This document shows positions 9,200 to 18,207 of a stretch of 35,728 nt of DNA, piece by piece. Made by a program: the position numbers and the translations under genes. Every line of letters begins with the position of its first letter. The first letter of the stretch is position 1. Origin of the DNA: an uncultured Actinomycetes bacterium (GTDB lineage Bacteria; Actinomycetota; Actinomycetes; Nanopelagicales; Nanopelagicaceae); NCBI GenBank assembly GCA_903892335.1, contig CAITID010000163.1, positions 1 to 35,728 of the forward strand, read 5' to 3'. Under the pieces are notes generated by a model, which worked only from the letters and a program-made list of their open reading frames with translations, was not told where the DNA came from and ran no database searches.

Positions 9200-10105
9200 T
9201 TGCAACACCTAAACTCATTATCCAAATACCAAATTGATGGCGTAATCGCACTCATTGACATTGCCACCGCCCAAGATGGCACACCACCAATTTCTGAACA
9301 CATAATCTTGCACCTGCGCCATGGTGGGGATAAATCTGATTCACACTTAATCATGGAGCAAGAAAATCAAGTAATTGCTTACGCCCATATTGATGCCACC
9401 GATTTAGTTGCCGGCCCAAGTGTTGAATTAGTAGTTCATCCTGATCATCGCCAGAGCGGTTTGGGTAAGGAGTTGTTAAGTAAATCTAAAGAAATTTGTG
9501 GAGTAAAGATGCGCCTTTGGGCCCATGGTGATTTATCAGCGGCCCAAAAATTGGCGCAAGAAAGTGGCTTTGAACGAATTAGAACGGTAATTCAAATGCG
9601 CAAATCATTGGCTGATCTAGAGCCACTTAAACATGATTTTGCGATTAGAATATTCTTGCCAGGAATTGATGATCAGGAGTGGCTAGTTTTAAATAACCAA
9701 GTATTTAAAGATCATCCAGAACAAGGCGGCTGGAGTATTAAAGATCTGCAAACCAGGTTAGCTGAGTCTTGGTTTGACCCAGCAGGATTCTTTGTGGCTA
9801 CTGAAAAAGAAAAATTAATTGGATTTACTTGGACCAAGATCCACGGTGGTCACTCACATAAACATAAGGATCAAGCAGAACAACATGATCATGACCCAAT
9901 CGGTGAAATCTATATAACCGCAGTTGCCAGATCGGGCACCGGCCTTGGCAAGGTGTTAACACAAACGGCGCTCACTTACTTAAAGCGCAATGGCTTAACT
10001 ACAGCAATGCTTTATGTGGACTCAGATAATGAAGTAGCAGTTAATCTTTATAAATCACTTGGCTTTGCGCAATCTAGCCAAGATGTGATGTATCGAGTTC
10101 GCTAA
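9200..10105 (+). CDS. mshD: Mycothiol synthase (double GNAT), TTG start
   Basis: Two GNAT domains; VELVVHPDHRQSGLGKELL, GEIYITAVARSGTGLGKVLTQTALTYLKRNGLTTAMLYVDSDNEVAVNLYKSLGF; downstream of glnR-like gene. Confidence 0.88.
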   Translation: MQHLNSLSKYQIDGVIALIDIATAQDGTPPISEHIILHLRHGGDKSDSHLIMEQENQVIAYAHIDATDLVAGPSVELVVHPDHRQSGLGKELLSKSKEICGVKMRLWAHGDLSAAQKLAQESGFERIRTVIQMRKSLADLEPLKHDFAIRIFLPGIDDQEWLVLNNQVFKDHPEQGGWSIKDLQTRLAESWFDPAGFFVATEKEKLIGFTWTKIHGGHSHKHKDQAEQHDHDPIGEIYITAVARSGTGLGKVLTQTALTYLKRNGLTTAMLYVDSDNEVAVNLYKSLGFAQSSQDVMYRVR

Positions 10106-11013
10106 ATACTTACTGGTTTAACAACAGCGACCAACTCTGAATACGCCAGATCAATCTCTTTTGAAACCTGTGGGGTTAACTTATAGCCAACTGGCCCACG
10201 CTGATTCATATTTGTAAATACACCTTGCTTAAGGAGTAAATACTTCTCAATTGCCACATAGGCATCTAGTGTGGTTTGAAATGAGATCAATTTAGAAAGT
10301 GGTGCGTGGATTGCATGTGCTAGATCAAGATTTTTCTCATTTAATGATTTCCATAGTGCAACTAGCGCCCATGGCACCTCAGCTCCAGGCATTGTTCCAA
10401 CCACACCTAGTGGATGAGTATCAAGTAGATCAATACCACCTTGACCTTCAAATACCTTGGCCCGATTTTGACTTATTTTATTTAGTTCTTGTAGCCGCTC
10501 TTTAACCGGCTTTGCCTCTGGTTTAAATTGCACTCGCTCATTTCCATAAGTATCAATTAATTCAACATAGGTACTGAGCTCTATTGGTTTACCTAAGTAA
10601 TTACTGGCATCTTGCACAATTACTGGAATTGATACCGCCTCAATTATCTTTACATAGTAATTTTTAACCTCATCCGCTGTTGCAGCAAAAGCACTTGGTG
10701 GAGTTGCCATCAGTGCTGATGCACCATCTGATTGCGCATCCTTTGCTAACTTAACTGCAATTGCCGAACTTTCAGCGCCAACACTTACAACAAGTGGCAC
10801 TCTGCAATTTAAAAACTTAACCGCCGCCTTCCACTGCTCACGACGTTCTGCAGCACTAAAGCGCAACACCTCTGAAACCATGGCAAGTACTGCGCCATTG
10901 CTTCCACACTTGAGTAGCCACTCAATCTCTTTCTCAAATACCGCAAAGTCAATCTCATCATTATTATCAATTGGAGTCGATAAAACATTAAATACGCCGC
11001 TAAGTTTTTGCAC
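10102..11013 (-). CDS. Dihydrodipicolinate synthase / N-acetylneuraminate lyase family protein
   Basis: GVFNVLSTPIDNNDEIDFAVFEKEIEWLLKCGSNGAVLAMVSE TIM-barrel DapA-family pattern; IPVIVQDASNYLG, VQFKPEAKP. Confidence 0.82.
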   Translation of the reverse strand: MQKLSGVFNVLSTPIDNNDEIDFAVFEKEIEWLLKCGSNGAVLAMVSEVLRFSAAERREQWKAAVKFLNCRVPLVVSVGAESSAIAVKLAKDAQSDGASALMATPPSAFAATADEVKNYYVKIIEAVSIPVIVQDASNYLGKPIELSTYVELIDTYGNERVQFKPEAKPVKERLQELNKISQNRAKVFEGQGGIDLLDTHPLGVVGTMPGAEVPWALVALWKSLNEKNLDLAHAIHAPLSKLISFQTTLDAYVAIEKYLLLKQGVFTNMNQRGPVGYKLTPQVSKEIDLAYSELVAVVKPVSI

Positions 11014-11091
11014 AGCCCTAGTCTTTCCACATCAAAGGCAAAATGCAATTTTCAACTCAAACAATGTAAGTATTTTTCGACCGCTACCCAT

Positions 11092-11155
11092 GTAGCTCAA
11101 TGGATAGAGCAATTCCCTAACGAAGAACGAGGTAATAATACGCCAATTAGGAATT
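11092..11155 (+). pseudogene. Degenerate/partial tRNA-like sequence (5' half, tRNA-Arg-like D-arm)
   Basis: GTAGCTCAATGGATAGAGCA (11092-11111) is a textbook tRNA 8-26 region (TA-GCTC-AATGGATA-GAGC-A), but no T-arm (GGTTCRANYCC) or matching 3' acceptor follows before the stop of the next gene at 11164; an AATTCCCTAA/TTAGGAATT inverted repeat (11111-11120 / 11147-11155) lies downstream. Confidence 0.5.
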
Positions 11156-11163
11156 ACTTTAAG

Positions 11164-11931
11164 TTAATAATCCTCTTCAAAGGTGATTAGCATTTCAATG
11201 TAGGTATCTCCAACAATTCCTAGGTTTTGGCAATCAGGTGGCGCCGTTACTGGCTCCACACAAATACCATCCTCGTGCTCGGTGTAAACAGTCCAGTAAG
11301 GTGAATCAGATTCAATTGTTACACGCGCAGCCCCTGGCCAAATTATTTCAGTCAAACCAATTACATCTTTAAATGTGTCATCCCAAGGTTGCCCAGTTGG
11401 CTGAATTAACTCACCGGTTGGCAAATAATCAGCTCCACGTTTAAACATCTTCTGCGCAGCAAATGAAATTTCAGCCGAATCTCCACGACCAATATCGCGA
11501 GCAAACCATGGATGAAAGCCAAGTGAGAATGGAAGATCGCAATCTCCTGCTTCATAATCTAGTGACCAACGAATTGCATCATCTAAAATTTCAATTTGTT
11601 GTGTAACAGAGGCGCCGTCATAAGGTGCTGGAAACTCTAGTAACTGTCGTCCTTCACCTAAATCCTCCCAAGAGGAGAAAAATCCATAACCATGAATTGC
11701 ATGTGGTGGATCAAAAGTGGTTGGTAGTTGAACCTTGTTGCCAGATTTATCTTTAACAATGCCATTTTTAATTCGCCCCGCCCATGGCGCCATCGCATAC
11801 CAACCCCAACCACGAGGATCACCGGCAAAGGGGACTGCAAATTGCATATCTCGCCACTGCACAGATGCCAGGCGTGCACCTTGATCTAAATCAATCCCAA
11901 TTGATATTTGATCGCCATCAATGTTAAGCAT
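11164..11931 (-). CDS. Aldose 1-epimerase / galactose mutarotase-like protein
   Basis: GARLASVQWRDMQFAVPF, GWGWYAMAPWAGRIKNG, HAIHGYGFFSSW, FSLGFHPWFAR, YTEHEDGICVEPVTAPPD. Confidence 0.9.
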   Translation of the reverse strand: MLNIDGDQISIGIDLDQGARLASVQWRDMQFAVPFAGDPRGWGWYAMAPWAGRIKNGIVKDKSGNKVQLPTTFDPPHAIHGYGFFSSWEDLGEGRQLLEFPAPYDGASVTQQIEILDDAIRWSLDYEAGDCDLPFSLGFHPWFARDIGRGDSAEISFAAQKMFKRGADYLPTGELIQPTGQPWDDTFKDVIGLTEIIWPGAARVTIESDSPYWTVYTEHEDGICVEPVTAPPDCQNLGIVGDTYIEMLITFEEDY

Positions 11932-12838
11932 TAATCAACTCCAATTTAGATGGTGGCTTGGCGCCGCTGCGCGAGCAGGTAATCGCTGCAGCTTTAGCTG
12001 CGCGATCTAGTGTTGCCTTCAAATTATCACCATTTAAATTTGCTAATCCCTTTTCAATTATTGCCTCAACTAATACTGCACCTACTGTGTCTCCTGCGCC
12101 AACAGTATCGACAACATCAACTTTTACCGCACCAACTTCAACTTTGCCTTCACTAGTAAACCCAGTAATTCCATTTCCACCAAATGTGACGACAACTAGT
12201 GCAACCCCATCTAATAGCCAGCGATTTACAATTGAATCTATTGCCTGATCTGGATACAACCAATTTAAATCATCATCTGAAACCTTAACCGCAGATGAGA
12301 TCGCTACCCATTTTTCAACCGCTGCCACATATAGATCCCGATTATCCATAACCGCTGGCCTGATATTTGGATCAAATACAACTGGTGCAACCTCTGCCAC
12401 CTTTGATGCCCATTCATGCAAAACAGATGCTGCAGGCTCAATTGCAGTTACCAAAGTTCCAATGTGAAGTAGCGCAGGCTTTAACTCAAATGGATCAGGT
12501 AGCCATGAATGCGCGAAATCAAAAGTGGCTGTTTCATCAATTACAAACTCATATGTTGCACCGCCTGCAGGAGATAGTGAAACAATGGCTAAACATGTTG
12601 GCTTGTCAGAAAACTTAACATAATCCAGTAACACACCATCTTGCTGTAATTCTTTAAGTGCCATCTGGCCATATTGATCTGATGAGATGCCATCAATAAA
12701 TTGTGTTGTGATTCCTAATTTAGCTAGCGCCTTTGCTGTATTTGCCGGCCCACCACCAACAATTACTTTGCGCTCGGCGCCCTCTGGAATTAGATCTATT
12801 AATACCTCACCACAAACCCAAACCTGCCCAGTGATCAA
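11924..12838 (-). CDS. PfkB family carbohydrate kinase (fructokinase-like)
   Basis: GGGPANTAKALAKLG and C-terminal DVVDTVGAGDTVGAVL PfkB signatures. Confidence 0.92.
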   Translation of the reverse strand: MITGQVWVCGEVLIDLIPEGAERKVIVGGGPANTAKALAKLGITTQFIDGISSDQYGQMALKELQQDGVLLDYVKFSDKPTCLAIVSLSPAGGATYEFVIDETATFDFAHSWLPDPFELKPALLHIGTLVTAIEPAASVLHEWASKVAEVAPVVFDPNIRPAVMDNRDLYVAAVEKWVAISSAVKVSDDDLNWLYPDQAIDSIVNRWLLDGVALVVVTFGGNGITGFTSEGKVEVGAVKVDVVDTVGAGDTVGAVLVEAIIEKGLANLNGDNLKATLDRAAKAAAITCSRSGAKPPSKLELINA

Positions 12839-13320
12839 AGAACTTCACCCTTGCGTGCTAGAAATTCAGTCAGAATCTCAACACCTAATAAATGATCTTC
12901 CACCTGTGGAAGTCCAGAGACTAAAAGTATTCCCTTAAATCCTTCATCCTTAACAATTAATGGCAAGCCTCCACCATGAATTGCATGAGTCTCATCCTCA
13001 ACATTATTTTCTTTATGCCAGTCAATGCCTTGCTCTTCAGCCAAAACTCTTTCATAAATAGTTGCATGGTGTTTTAAATTAACCACCCTTGCCTTGCGGG
13101 CAATCCACCAATCATGTTCAGTTTTTGCGCCATCTAATGCGGCGTGAAAGATTGTCCAATCACCGATGCGCACCTCAAATGAAACTGGAAGTGCTCGCTC
13201 ACGTCCTATAGAAACAGCAATTAAACCAATCTCAATTGCATCATTATTTGTAAGCGAAGGCAGTACTAACGCCTCTTCCTCTTTTAATAAGCCAAAACTT
13301 GAGAAGCCACCTGTGGTCAT
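12835..13320 (-). CDS. UPF0303/DUF336 (GlcG/HbpS-like) family protein
   Basis: 161 aa; WWIARKARVVNLKHHATIYERV, HGGGLPLIVKDEGFKGILLVSGLPQVEDHLLGVEIL pattern. Confidence 0.8.
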   Translation of the reverse strand: MTTGGFSSFGLLKEEEALVLPSLTNNDAIEIGLIAVSIGRERALPVSFEVRIGDWTIFHAALDGAKTEHDWWIARKARVVNLKHHATIYERVLAEEQGIDWHKENNVEDETHAIHGGGLPLIVKDEGFKGILLVSGLPQVEDHLLGVEILTEFLARKGEVL

Positions 13321-13338
13321 AAGATGAACTTTACTGGC

Positions 13339-14124
13339 TTATAAAGTGAGGGCCGATATCGCAGGTCCAGCAATACTCCAGGAAGTATCGCTGTGGCGAT
13401 CAATTACAAATGCCCAGTAATGCGCAAATTCTTCCTTTTCAAACCAAATAGCACCATCTTTACCCGCCACCACAAGCGCTGTTGCTAGCGCCTCTGCCAT
13501 ACCACCATCTGGGCCAACCACAGTCGCACTAAGTGCACCGATTGCAATTAACCCAGTAAATGGATCTTTAATGTGTGAGCCTTTTTCACTTACTCCACTG
13601 GTTGCAATAGCGCCATCATGAAGCGGCACATCCTTAACCACCTCATCAAATTTTTCTGGATTTCGAATTTGAAGTGGCCATGGCCCGATAGCACCATCAT
13701 GTAATAATCCACCGCGCACTGAAATATCTCCAGCTGCATTTACTAAAGAGTTCTCAACGCCATGCTTTTTAAAAATCTGCCCACACTTATCTGCAGCCCA
13801 ACCCTTCACATATCCCGATGGATCAAAACCGCCTGCAACCTGCCAAGGATCAAATGCACCATCTGTTAAATCACGAGCAAGCAAACAGCTATCCCATACC
13901 TTTTTAACCAACGGATCAGCATCTGTAATTTCTAATCTGCCTGTGCGAAGTGCGCTTACTTGTGAATCATCTCGATAAGTTGAAAACAATCTATCTACCT
14001 GTAGTAAAAAACCTTCCGCATCCTTTGCGGCAAGAATCAATGTTTCTTCACTAACGACTTGTGATGAGAGCTCAATTAAAATTACTGTTCCCCAAGTTTG
14101 AACCTGATAGCTAAGTGAGCTCAA
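13339..14124 (-). CDS. apbE: FAD:protein FMN transferase (ApbE)
   Basis: LFSTYRDDSQVSALR, DPSGYVKGWAADK, SLVNAAGDISVRGG, IATSGVSEKGSHIKDP(F)TG, ATVVGPDGGMAEALATALVVAG. Confidence 0.93.
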   Translation of the reverse strand: MSSLSYQVQTWGTVILIELSSQVVSEETLILAAKDAEGFLLQVDRLFSTYRDDSQVSALRTGRLEITDADPLVKKVWDSCLLARDLTDGAFDPWQVAGGFDPSGYVKGWAADKCGQIFKKHGVENSLVNAAGDISVRGGLLHDGAIGPWPLQIRNPEKFDEVVKDVPLHDGAIATSGVSEKGSHIKDPFTGLIAIGALSATVVGPDGGMAEALATALVVAGKDGAIWFEKEEFAHYWAFVIDRHSDTSWSIAGPAISALTL

Positions 14125-14127
14125 TGT

Positions 14128-14664
14128 TTATAAACCAGCTTTAGAAATCGCAGATTTTAATGACTCCCAATAAGCAATTGAGCTATAGGAAACACCTGAA
14201 ACAAATGCGAGTGAATTTGCACTCTTGGATTTAATTCCAGCAACAGTAATTTTCTGGCCTAAGACATAAGGATCTAAACGATCAAAAGCACGTTGGCCCC
14301 GGCTTACTGGTGACTGTTTTCCTTTAACTGCAGTTATAACTCCATCAACAAAAGTAACGCTAACGGTTACATCGCCCCAGTTACGACCACCCTCATTTGC
14401 ACCAAAAGTATCTCCCATGACTGTAACGGTGCCACTTGGCGCTTTAGTAGGCGCCGCAGTGGGCGCTACGGGCGTTGGCATTGGTGAAGTAGGTGTTTGC
14501 CCAGGTGCGGCAGTTTTTGTTGCCACAGGTGCGGCTGTCGGTGTTGGAGTTGTTGCTGCAGTAACACCACCTGAGTTATTGCCAAATTGTGGAGGAGTAA
14601 TCGCAAGGACACTACCTAAAGCGCCAACGGTGCCAGTAACAATTAATAAAGCACGTTTTTTCAT
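14128..14664 (-). CDS. Secreted/anchored FMN-binding domain protein with Pro/Thr/Ala-rich linker
   Basis: N-terminal signal/TM (KKRALLIVTGTVGALGSVLAI), T/P/A-rich spacer, then FMN-binding domain GRNWGDVTVSVTFVDGVITAVKG...VSGVSYSSIAYWESLKSAISKA. Confidence 0.88.
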   Translation of the reverse strand: MKKRALLIVTGTVGALGSVLAITPPQFGNNSGGVTAATTPTPTAAPVATKTAAPGQTPTSPMPTPVAPTAAPTKAPSGTVTVMGDTFGANEGGRNWGDVTVSVTFVDGVITAVKGKQSPVSRGQRAFDRLDPYVLGQKITVAGIKSKSANSLAFVSGVSYSSIAYWESLKSAISKAGL

Positions 14665-14673
14665 TATCTCCTC

Positions 14674-16104
14674 TTACTCACCATGAAAGGCGAATGCTTC
14701 ATCATGAAACCTATTTTTAGTAACTCCACTTTCTTGTGCTGCGCTCCTGACCGCATTAACTAATGGCGCAGGCCCACAAATAAACACATCACAATCCTTA
14801 AATGCTGGCACTAACTTAGATATGTACTGAGCATCCATTGGATGTTTACTTCTTGGTCCTATTAGGTAGTGAACTCTGGCGCCACGCTTTCTAGCCAGGG
14901 CGTCAAGCTCTCTCCTTAAAACCAAATCCTCATCCCGTGATGCTCGATATAAAATATCAATCTCTTTAGTTGGATCAAACTCATCTAGTAACGCTCTAAT
15001 TGGCGTAATCCCAACACCGCCACCAACTAATAAAATATGTCCACGACTTGCCTTACTTGCCACAAATGTTCCATAAGGTCCCTCAAAAAACACCCGAGTT
15101 CCTGGTTTTAACCTTGCTAGCGCACTTGATGAATCACCAAGATTCTTCACCGTGACCCGCAGGTATTCATTAGTAGGAGCAGCAGATAGTGAGTATGGAT
15201 GGGAGATCCACCATTGCTGCTTAGCTAGAAACCTCCAGCCAAAAAATTGCCCACCTTGCGCCTTTAACTTATCTAGATTTCGCCCCTTCATAATTATTGA
15301 AATTACTCCAGGTCCTTCAATTACAACCTGCTCTACGCGCAGCCCATGACGCAGTGATCTGGCATTTGGAAGGACAAATCGCCACCACACTAAAACAAAT
15401 GCAACTGCCAAATACATCCCCTGCCAAAACAACTTATTTAGTGGATGATCAATAAACATCGAGCCAGTTAATATCTGGTGCATAAATGAGAGTGCCACAC
15501 CCAAATACGTATAAAGGTGAATCGTCCACCAGCTCTCATATGAGATCTTGGCTCTAACTTTTTTATATGAGGAGACTCCCGCTGCAATATAAAATAAAAA
15601 TCCAACTAACGCGGGCAGCATCCACGGAAAGTTAAGTACTAAATTCCACAACTCTTTAGCCATAGGAATCTGATCATTGCCAGCGTAACCAAGAGTCACA
15701 AAGAAAACATGAAAGGTAATTAAAAACAATGAGTAAGGACCTAGCTTTCTATGCCAGGTAACTAGGCGATCATGCCCAACAGATTTTTCAACCCAGGCAA
15801 TACGAGATACCAAAACCAAGCCAACTAAAGCTAGATATGTTCCAACTAGTGCGCATATGCGAGAGATGCTAGTAATGATTGGATAAACACCATCTAGATC
15901 ATTGGCAGTTAATGTCTCAATAAAAACTGCAATAGTTAAACCAAGGCCAACACCTAAAATCAAAGATGCGTAATCTGCTGGCTTTCGTTTTCCGATTATC
16001 ACTACCTGATCAAAGCCTAACTTCCTGAGAACTACTAGGGAATTACTTGTGCGCCCTACCTGCATTATGCGCAGCAATATCCTTAATAATCTGCTCAAGC
16101 CCAA
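14674..16104 (-). CDS. Ferric reductase-like transmembrane protein fused to FAD/NAD(P) oxidoreductase domain (start uncertain; ORF-track start overlaps the upstream gene by 62 nt)
   Basis: Multi-TM heme-type domain (WHRKLGPYSLFLITFHVFFVTLG, WWTIHLYTYLGVALSFMHQILTG) then WWISHPYSLSAAPT, FFEGPYGTFVASKASRGHILLVGGGVGITPIRALL, DVFICGPAPLVNAVRS. Confidence 0.9.
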   Translation of the reverse strand: MGLSRLLRILLRIMQVGRTSNSLVVLRKLGFDQVVIIGKRKPADYASLILGVGLGLTIAVFIETLTANDLDGVYPIITSISRICALVGTYLALVGLVLVSRIAWVEKSVGHDRLVTWHRKLGPYSLFLITFHVFFVTLGYAGNDQIPMAKELWNLVLNFPWMLPALVGFLFYIAAGVSSYKKVRAKISYESWWTIHLYTYLGVALSFMHQILTGSMFIDHPLNKLFWQGMYLAVAFVLVWWRFVLPNARSLRHGLRVEQVVIEGPGVISIIMKGRNLDKLKAQGGQFFGWRFLAKQQWWISHPYSLSAAPTNEYLRVTVKNLGDSSSALARLKPGTRVFFEGPYGTFVASKASRGHILLVGGGVGITPIRALLDEFDPTKEIDILYRASRDEDLVLRRELDALARKRGARVHYLIGPRSKHPMDAQYISKLVPAFKDCDVFICGPAPLVNAVRSAAQESGVTKNRFHDEAFAFHGE

Positions 16105-17008
16105 TCTGTGGCTTCCAGCCCAATACCCGCTCTATCTTTGAGATATCTGGAACTCGCCTTTCCATATCCTCAAAGCCAGCAGGGTAGGCCTTCTCATAAG
16201 AGAGCATCTCAATCGAAGAAGATGAGCCAGTTACTGAAATTACCTTCTTCGCCAAATCCATAATTGAGATCTGTTGATTATTACCAACATTAAACACTTC
16301 ACCTATCGCCTTATCTGAATCCATTACTAAAAGCAGTGCCCGCACCGCATCACTAACATGACAAAAACATCTAATCTGCTCACCACTGCCATAAACACTC
16401 AGTGCATCTCCACTAACTGCAGCACTTACAAACCTTGGAACCACCATTCCGTAATGGCCAACCTGTCTTGGTCCTACCGTGTTAAAGAATCGAACCAACC
16501 TAGTTGGTAGGCCCTTCTCTTGAAAGTAAAAGTAAGCCAAGCTCTCATCCACAGCTTTTGCCTCAGAATAACTCCACCGACTCTTTAGCGGATGTCCAAT
16601 AATTCGATCATCCTCCTCATTTAACGGCACCTTATTGTTCTTGCCATAAATCTCAGAAGTAGATGCAACCAATATTGGTGTATTAAATTTTGCAGCCGCC
16701 TCCAGCACAATCTCAGTACCCTTTAAATTTGTAGTCAAACTTTCCAATGGCTTGTTAACAATGTTAAAGACACCTAAAGCCGCCGCTAAGTGCACCACAA
16801 AATCACACTCACCAACTAACTTGGTGACTAGCGCAGAGTCCAAAATATCCCCAGAAACAACAGAAACAGAATTAACTACGCCACTTAAATTCTCTTTGTT
16901 TCCAGTTGTAAAGTTATCTAAAACAACCACTGAATCACCACGTGCTACCAATGCATCAGATAAATGGGACCCAATAAAGCCAGCACCACCAGTAATTAAA
17001 TACTTCAC
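16043..17008 (-). CDS. NAD-dependent epimerase/dehydratase, UDP-glucuronate decarboxylase/UDP-glucose epimerase-like
   Basis: MKYLITGGAGFIGSHLSDAL, STSEIYGKN, SYSEAKAVDESLAYFY, RFFNTVGPRQ, FCHVSDAVRALLLVM. Confidence 0.92.
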   Translation of the reverse strand: MKYLITGGAGFIGSHLSDALVARGDSVVVLDNFTTGNKENLSGVVNSVSVVSGDILDSALVTKLVGECDFVVHLAAALGVFNIVNKPLESLTTNLKGTEIVLEAAAKFNTPILVASTSEIYGKNNKVPLNEEDDRIIGHPLKSRWSYSEAKAVDESLAYFYFQEKGLPTRLVRFFNTVGPRQVGHYGMVVPRFVSAAVSGDALSVYGSGEQIRCFCHVSDAVRALLLVMDSDKAIGEVFNVGNNQQISIMDLAKKVISVTGSSSSIEMLSYEKAYPAGFEDMERRVPDISKIERVLGWKPQIGLEQIIKDIAAHNAGRAHK

Positions 17009-18207
17009 TTGGAGCCTCTCGTATTCAATACTGGAACGCTGCCCATTAAACTCAAATCCAAATAATCGTGCGGTGTAGCCAAGATAGCTAAGTCAAAACT
17101 TGAACCCAGCGCCACAGAGGCCTGCCCATTCCAACTCTTCACCAAATCATCATGCCAGCTCACAACCGCGCCTGATTTTTTAAGTCCATTAATCAAAGCC
17201 TCAACCGGTGTCTCCCTAACATCTGCCACATTTGGCTTATAAGAAACCCCAATTACCAAAACCTTCTTATCCTTTAGCCCACCTAACATCTCTGATGCTC
17301 TGCCCACAAAGTAAGTTGGCATTGCCAAATTAATTTCATCTGCTAATTCAATAAATCTAGTTGGTGCCCCGACCGCTCTTGCCGCTTGTGCCAAATACAA
17401 CGGATCCACCGGAATACAGTGCCCACCAACACCAACACTTGGATAAAAAGGCATAAAGCCATAAGGCTTTGTAGAAGCAGCTTTAATTACATCATTAACA
17501 TCAATCCCAATTTTCTGACAAAACATCGCTAGCTCATTAATGAATGAAATATTTACCAATCTAAATGAGTTCTCCAGCAGCTTCGCTGTCTCGGCCACTT
17601 CAAGTGAATCACAAACATCCACCTGATCGATAAACTTTGAATAAAACTCTTTAGCCTTTACCGCAGCATCTGGCGTTAATCCAGCCACAAGCTTTGGCGT
17701 ATTTTTAATCGTGAACTTCTTATTCATTGGATCAATCCGCTCAGGAGAGTAAGCCACTAAGAATTGATCGCTGCTTAAGCCTGATTCTTTCTCCAAGATC
17801 GGCACAACAACATCCCTCGTTGTTCCAGGCTGAATAGTTGATTCAATAATTACCAACATGTCTGGTTTTAATTTCTTTCCAACATCCTTTGTCGCTGCCT
17901 TTAGAATTTCTAGATCTGGTTGGTGATCAGATCCCAGCGGTGTTGGCACGCAGATGCAAATAATCTCCGCAGACGGATCGATCAAACTATCAGTCGTTGC
18001 CCTATATTTTCCAGAAACACTTACAGTTTTCAACTCTTCATCGGTAACATCTTCAATTATTGATTGATGTTTATTTAACTGAGAAACTTTCTCTTCATTT
18101 AAATCAATACCTGTTACCTCAAACCCTACTTGAGCACATGAAATAGCCAGTGGCAGCCCTACGTAACCCTGGCCGACAATTACAATCTTTTTTTTAATGA
18201 AACTCAC
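17005..18207 (-). CDS. Nucleotide sugar dehydrogenase (WecC/WbpA-like UDP-sugar 6-dehydrogenase)
   Basis: KIVIVGQGYVGLPLAISCAQVGFEVTGID, CVPTPLGSDHQPDL, AYSPERIDPMN, ENSFRLVNISFINELA, GVGGHCIPVDPLYL, GVSYKPNVADVRETPV. Confidence 0.93.
   Translation of the reverse strand: MSFIKKKIVIVGQGYVGLPLAISCAQVGFEVTGIDLNEEKVSQLNKHQSIIEDVTDEELKTVSVSGKYRATTDSLIDPSAEIICICVPTPLGSDHQPDLEILKAATKDVGKKLKPDMLVIIESTIQPGTTRDVVVPILEKESGLSSDQFLVAYSPERIDPMNKKFTIKNTPKLVAGLTPDAAVKAKEFYSKFIDQVDVCDSLEVAETAKLLENSFRLVNISFINELAMFCQKIGIDVNDVIKAASTKPYGFMPFYPSVGVGGHCIPVDPLYLAQAARAVGAPTRFIELADEINLAMPTYFVGRASEMLGGLKDKKVLVIGVSYKPNVADVRETPVEALINGLKKSGAVVSWHDDLVKSWNGQASVALGSSFDLAILATPHDYLDLSLMGSVPVLNTRGSK

Noticed and set aside
11092-11200. 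Intact tRNA-Arg or intron-containing tRNA
   Set aside because: No T-arm or complementary acceptor found before or just inside the next gene; the putative anticodon stem has mismatches at both ends.
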